Below are positions 62,361-64,000 of a stretch of 64,000 nt of DNA, piece by piece. The first letter of the stretch is position 1. Each line of letters starts with the position of its first letter. Made by a program: the position numbers and the translations under genes. The notes beneath the pieces are model-generated. The model saw nothing but the letters and a program-made list of their open reading frames with translations. It was not told the DNA's origin and did no database searches. Origin of the DNA: Desulfonatronospira thiodismutans ASO3-1 (GTDB lineage Bacteria > Desulfobacterota > Desulfovibrionia > Desulfovibrionales > Desulfonatronovibrionaceae); assembly GCF_000174435.1 (NCBI RefSeq), contig NZ_ACJN02000003.1:574263-638262 (forward strand). The letters are read 5' to 3'.

Positions 62361-63299
62361 TCACTCTGTCTCATCTCTATTATGCCTTCCGGTCGTTAAA
62401 TCCATCAGAATGAATACGGCGACCAAACCTGCCCCTGCTAGAAAGCAGACAAAATAAGGCCAGCCCTGGGCCAGGCTTTCAGGCAGGGCATAACCTGCAG
62501 TGACAACCTTGTCTTCATTTATTTCCACCTGTTTCTGAAAAGGCCACAGTGCTGCCAGAGAACCAAACATCAGGCCGGCCAGGAAGGACATGGTGGTGGT
62601 ATAATAATTCTTCAGCAGATAGTTTATCACCTTGGCCAGGCTGATGAGCCCAAACACGCATCCCATGCCTACCAAAGATATGATTTTCAGGTCCATACCT
62701 GCCACAGCAGCCAGGATCTCAAAGTATACCCCCATGACCACCAGCATGAAAGAACCGCTGAATCCCGGCAGGAGCATGGTGGCCATGGCCACGGCCCCGC
62801 CCAGGAAAAAACGCAGATCTCCAATGTTGCTAAAGCCCTGCATATCGCTCCATAGAGGCGAAAGCTGCGCCAGCAGAATCAATGTCCCTGCCAGGAAAAA
62901 AACCAATACTTCCTTGAACCTGATCCTGCCTGCTCTTTTCAGGGGGTAGTAAATAGAAACCAGTACCAGGCCGAAAAAAAATGAAAAAACAAAACCCCGG
63001 TAATTCAAGACAGCAAAGTTTATCAGGGAAGCCGTGCTGAATATCGCCACCAGCACCCCTGCTCCAATGGGCACCACAAAATGCAGCTGCCAGGTCTGGA
63101 CGGCATATTCAAAGGCCCGGGCAAAGCGGCCCCTGACCACCAGGCGCATCAATCCTGCCAGTGTCCGATGATCTATATTGCCGGCAATACCTATCAGCCG
63201 GGTATATATTCCCAGAATAAGAGCAATGGTTCCACCGCTTAAGCCCGGTACAATGCTGGCAGCACCTATGCCAAAGCCCTTGAAAAACAGTTTCCACAT
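62361..63299 (-). CDS. DUF368-family membrane protein (PopT-like)
   Basis: A 312-residue protein with about eight membrane helices and the family signature FGIGAASIVPGLSGGTIALILGIY, repeated as AMATMLLPGFSGSFMLVVMGVY. Related proteins translocate undecaprenyl phosphate. ATG 63299 (MWKLFFKGFG) fits the family start, although no good RBS is seen. The frame is open to 63431 with non-conserved sequence. Confidence 0.83.
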   Translation of the reverse strand: MWKLFFKGFGIGAASIVPGLSGGTIALILGIYTRLIGIAGNIDHRTLAGLMRLVVRGRFARAFEYAVQTWQLHFVVPIGAGVLVAIFSTASLINFAVLNYRGFVFSFFFGLVLVSIYYPLKRAGRIRFKEVLVFFLAGTLILLAQLSPLWSDMQGFSNIGDLRFFLGGAVAMATMLLPGFSGSFMLVVMGVYFEILAAVAGMDLKIISLVGMGCVFGLISLAKVINYLLKNYYTTTMSFLAGLMFGSLAALWPFQKQVEINEDKVVTAGYALPESLAQGWPYFVCFLAGAGLVAVFILMDLTTGRHNRDETE

Positions 63300-63569
63300 G
63301 GGAAGTTGAGAGTACCTGGTTGCTGGTTTTAATGAATTTCTGATACAATAAGGGCGTATACTGTCAAGACAGATGTATGACAGAGAACATGAAATTATTT
63401 GGGTTGCGGAAAAACGTCCATGGCTCGACACTGAACCATGACAGTAAAAAAGACCCTGTGCCCATCCAGTCTGAAAACAATGTCCGCCTGGGATTTAGTG
63501 TTTCACTGTAAAAAACTCAGCCCTTGTGCAGGAATCCTTCCTTTTTTTCCTGCCGGCAAGGACATAGCT

Positions 63570-64000
63570 TCAGACCTCCCTGAATCTCTCCAGAGTCTCT
63601 ATAAACTCGTCCTCGCATTCCAGGAAGACGTCCACCAGGGTGGGATCAAAATGCGAACCCTTGCCGTCTCTGATTATGGCCCGTGTCTTTTCATGGGAGA
63701 AGGCGTCCTTGTACACTCTTTTGGAGGCCAGTGCGTCATAGACGTCTGCTACAGCCAGGATCCTGGAGGCAAGGGGGATATCCTCTCCGGCAAGGCCGTC
63801 CGGATACCCTGATCCGTTCCATTTCTCATGGTGATACCTGGCGATATCCGCGGACATCCTCAGATAATTGGCTTTGGGATTCTGCTGGATGGTGCTTTTG
63901 AGGGTATCGTAGCCGATGGTGGTGTGGGTTTTCATGATCTCAAACTCTTCCTCGTCCAGTCTGCCTGGTTTGAGGAGGATATGGTCCGGTATGCCCACCT
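63570..64000 (-). CDS. HD-GYP domain protein (N-terminus beyond window)
   Basis: The C-terminal 143 residues of an HD-GYP phosphodiesterase: GIPDHILLKPGRLDEEEFEIMKTH and HHEKWNGSGYPDGLAGEDIPLASRILAVADVYDA, with the GYP motif. It hydrolyses cyclic-di-GMP. The start and any sensor domain lie right of the window edge. Confidence 0.9.
   Translation of the reverse strand, partial: VGIPDHILLKPGRLDEEEFEIMKTHTTIGYDTLKSTIQQNPKANYLRMSADIARYHHEKWNGSGYPDGLAGEDIPLASRILAVADVYDALASKRVYKDAFSHEKTRAIIRDGKGSHFDPTLVDVFLECEDEFIETLERFREV

Noticed and set aside
1-64000. UGA read as Trp throughout (alternative genetic code)
   Set aside because: Many well-defined genes here end at UGA (for example hgcB and vapB) and use UGG for Trp. 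The read-through UGAs replace Cys, not Trp.
1-64000. CRISPR array
   Set aside because: No regular short repeats with unique spacers of even length were seen. The repeats present are palindromic dispersed elements.

Overview
The window reads as chromosome of a haloalkaliphilic, dissimilatory sulfur-metabolising member of the Desulfovibrionales, something like Desulfonatronospira. This is inferred from gene content only: a complete dsrMKJOP operon, a second DsrMK/Tmc-like membrane redox complex, abundant c-type cytochromes, a BCCT osmolyte transporter next to a universal stress protein, and repeated use of in-frame UGA with SECIS-like hairpins (selenocysteine).

Layout. 1-2.0 kb: TPR protein, small unknown, YkgJ-type Cys-cluster protein and a ferredoxin with an Asp in place of one cluster Cys. 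2.1-8.5 kb: VOC protein, convergent with dsrMKJOP and an RsbRD-like gene. 9-14.2 kb: Hsp20, phosphofructokinase, UDP-glucose pyrophosphorylase, a sigma-28-driven small motility protein, a Usp protein and tRNA-Met. 14.3-16.2 kb: decayed mobile DNA, a HigBA toxin-antitoxin pair and an integrase tail. 16.2-31.3 kb: a respiratory island with (a) an Fdn-type iron-sulfur/cytochrome b pair plus decaheme OmcA/MtrC lipoprotein without any molybdenum subunit, (b) a Psr/Phs-type molybdoenzyme (catalytic, FeS, NrfD, TorD chaperone, thioredoxin-CcdA fusion), and (c) a Tmc-like cytochrome b / CCG protein / cytochrome c3 set whose CCG protein carries UGA at a conserved Cys position. Operons (a) and (b) are each preceded by the same 291-bp sequence, which contains a -24/-12 (sigma-54) promoter and a 19-bp palindrome.

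31.5-36.4 kb: a membrane-anchored sigma-54 activator overlapping a PhnD-like binding lipoprotein, then an unknown, a PstS-like protein and a receiver protein. 37.6-41.3 kb: Usp, BCCT transporter, VapBC. 41.3-46.6 kb: mercury-methylation genes hgcAB (minus strand), preceded by an arsenic operon (arsR-acr3-permease-thioredoxin). The hgcA frame continues upstream through UGA codons, each followed by a hairpin, and a 55-codon UGA-containing frame follows hgcB. 47-52.6 kb: Nif11-domain protein, a split-Soret-like diheme protein with an in-frame UGA, LysR regulator, and a thiol-redox operon. 52.7-57.3 kb: response regulator-STAS, histidine kinase, substrate-binding protein and a secreted protein. 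57.5-64 kb: AEC carrier, a 2.2-kb AAA-ATPase module bounded by a 39-bp direct repeat, ManC, DUF368 and a partial HD-GYP protein.

The most notable signals are four loci with in-frame UGA followed at 11-15 nt by a short G-first-loop hairpin (tmcB-like, split-Soret, hgcA, ORF after hgcB), and the duplicated sigma-54 control region, which makes the nearby membrane-bound activator a candidate regulator. Intergenic spaces carry several structured, probably mobile, repeat families.
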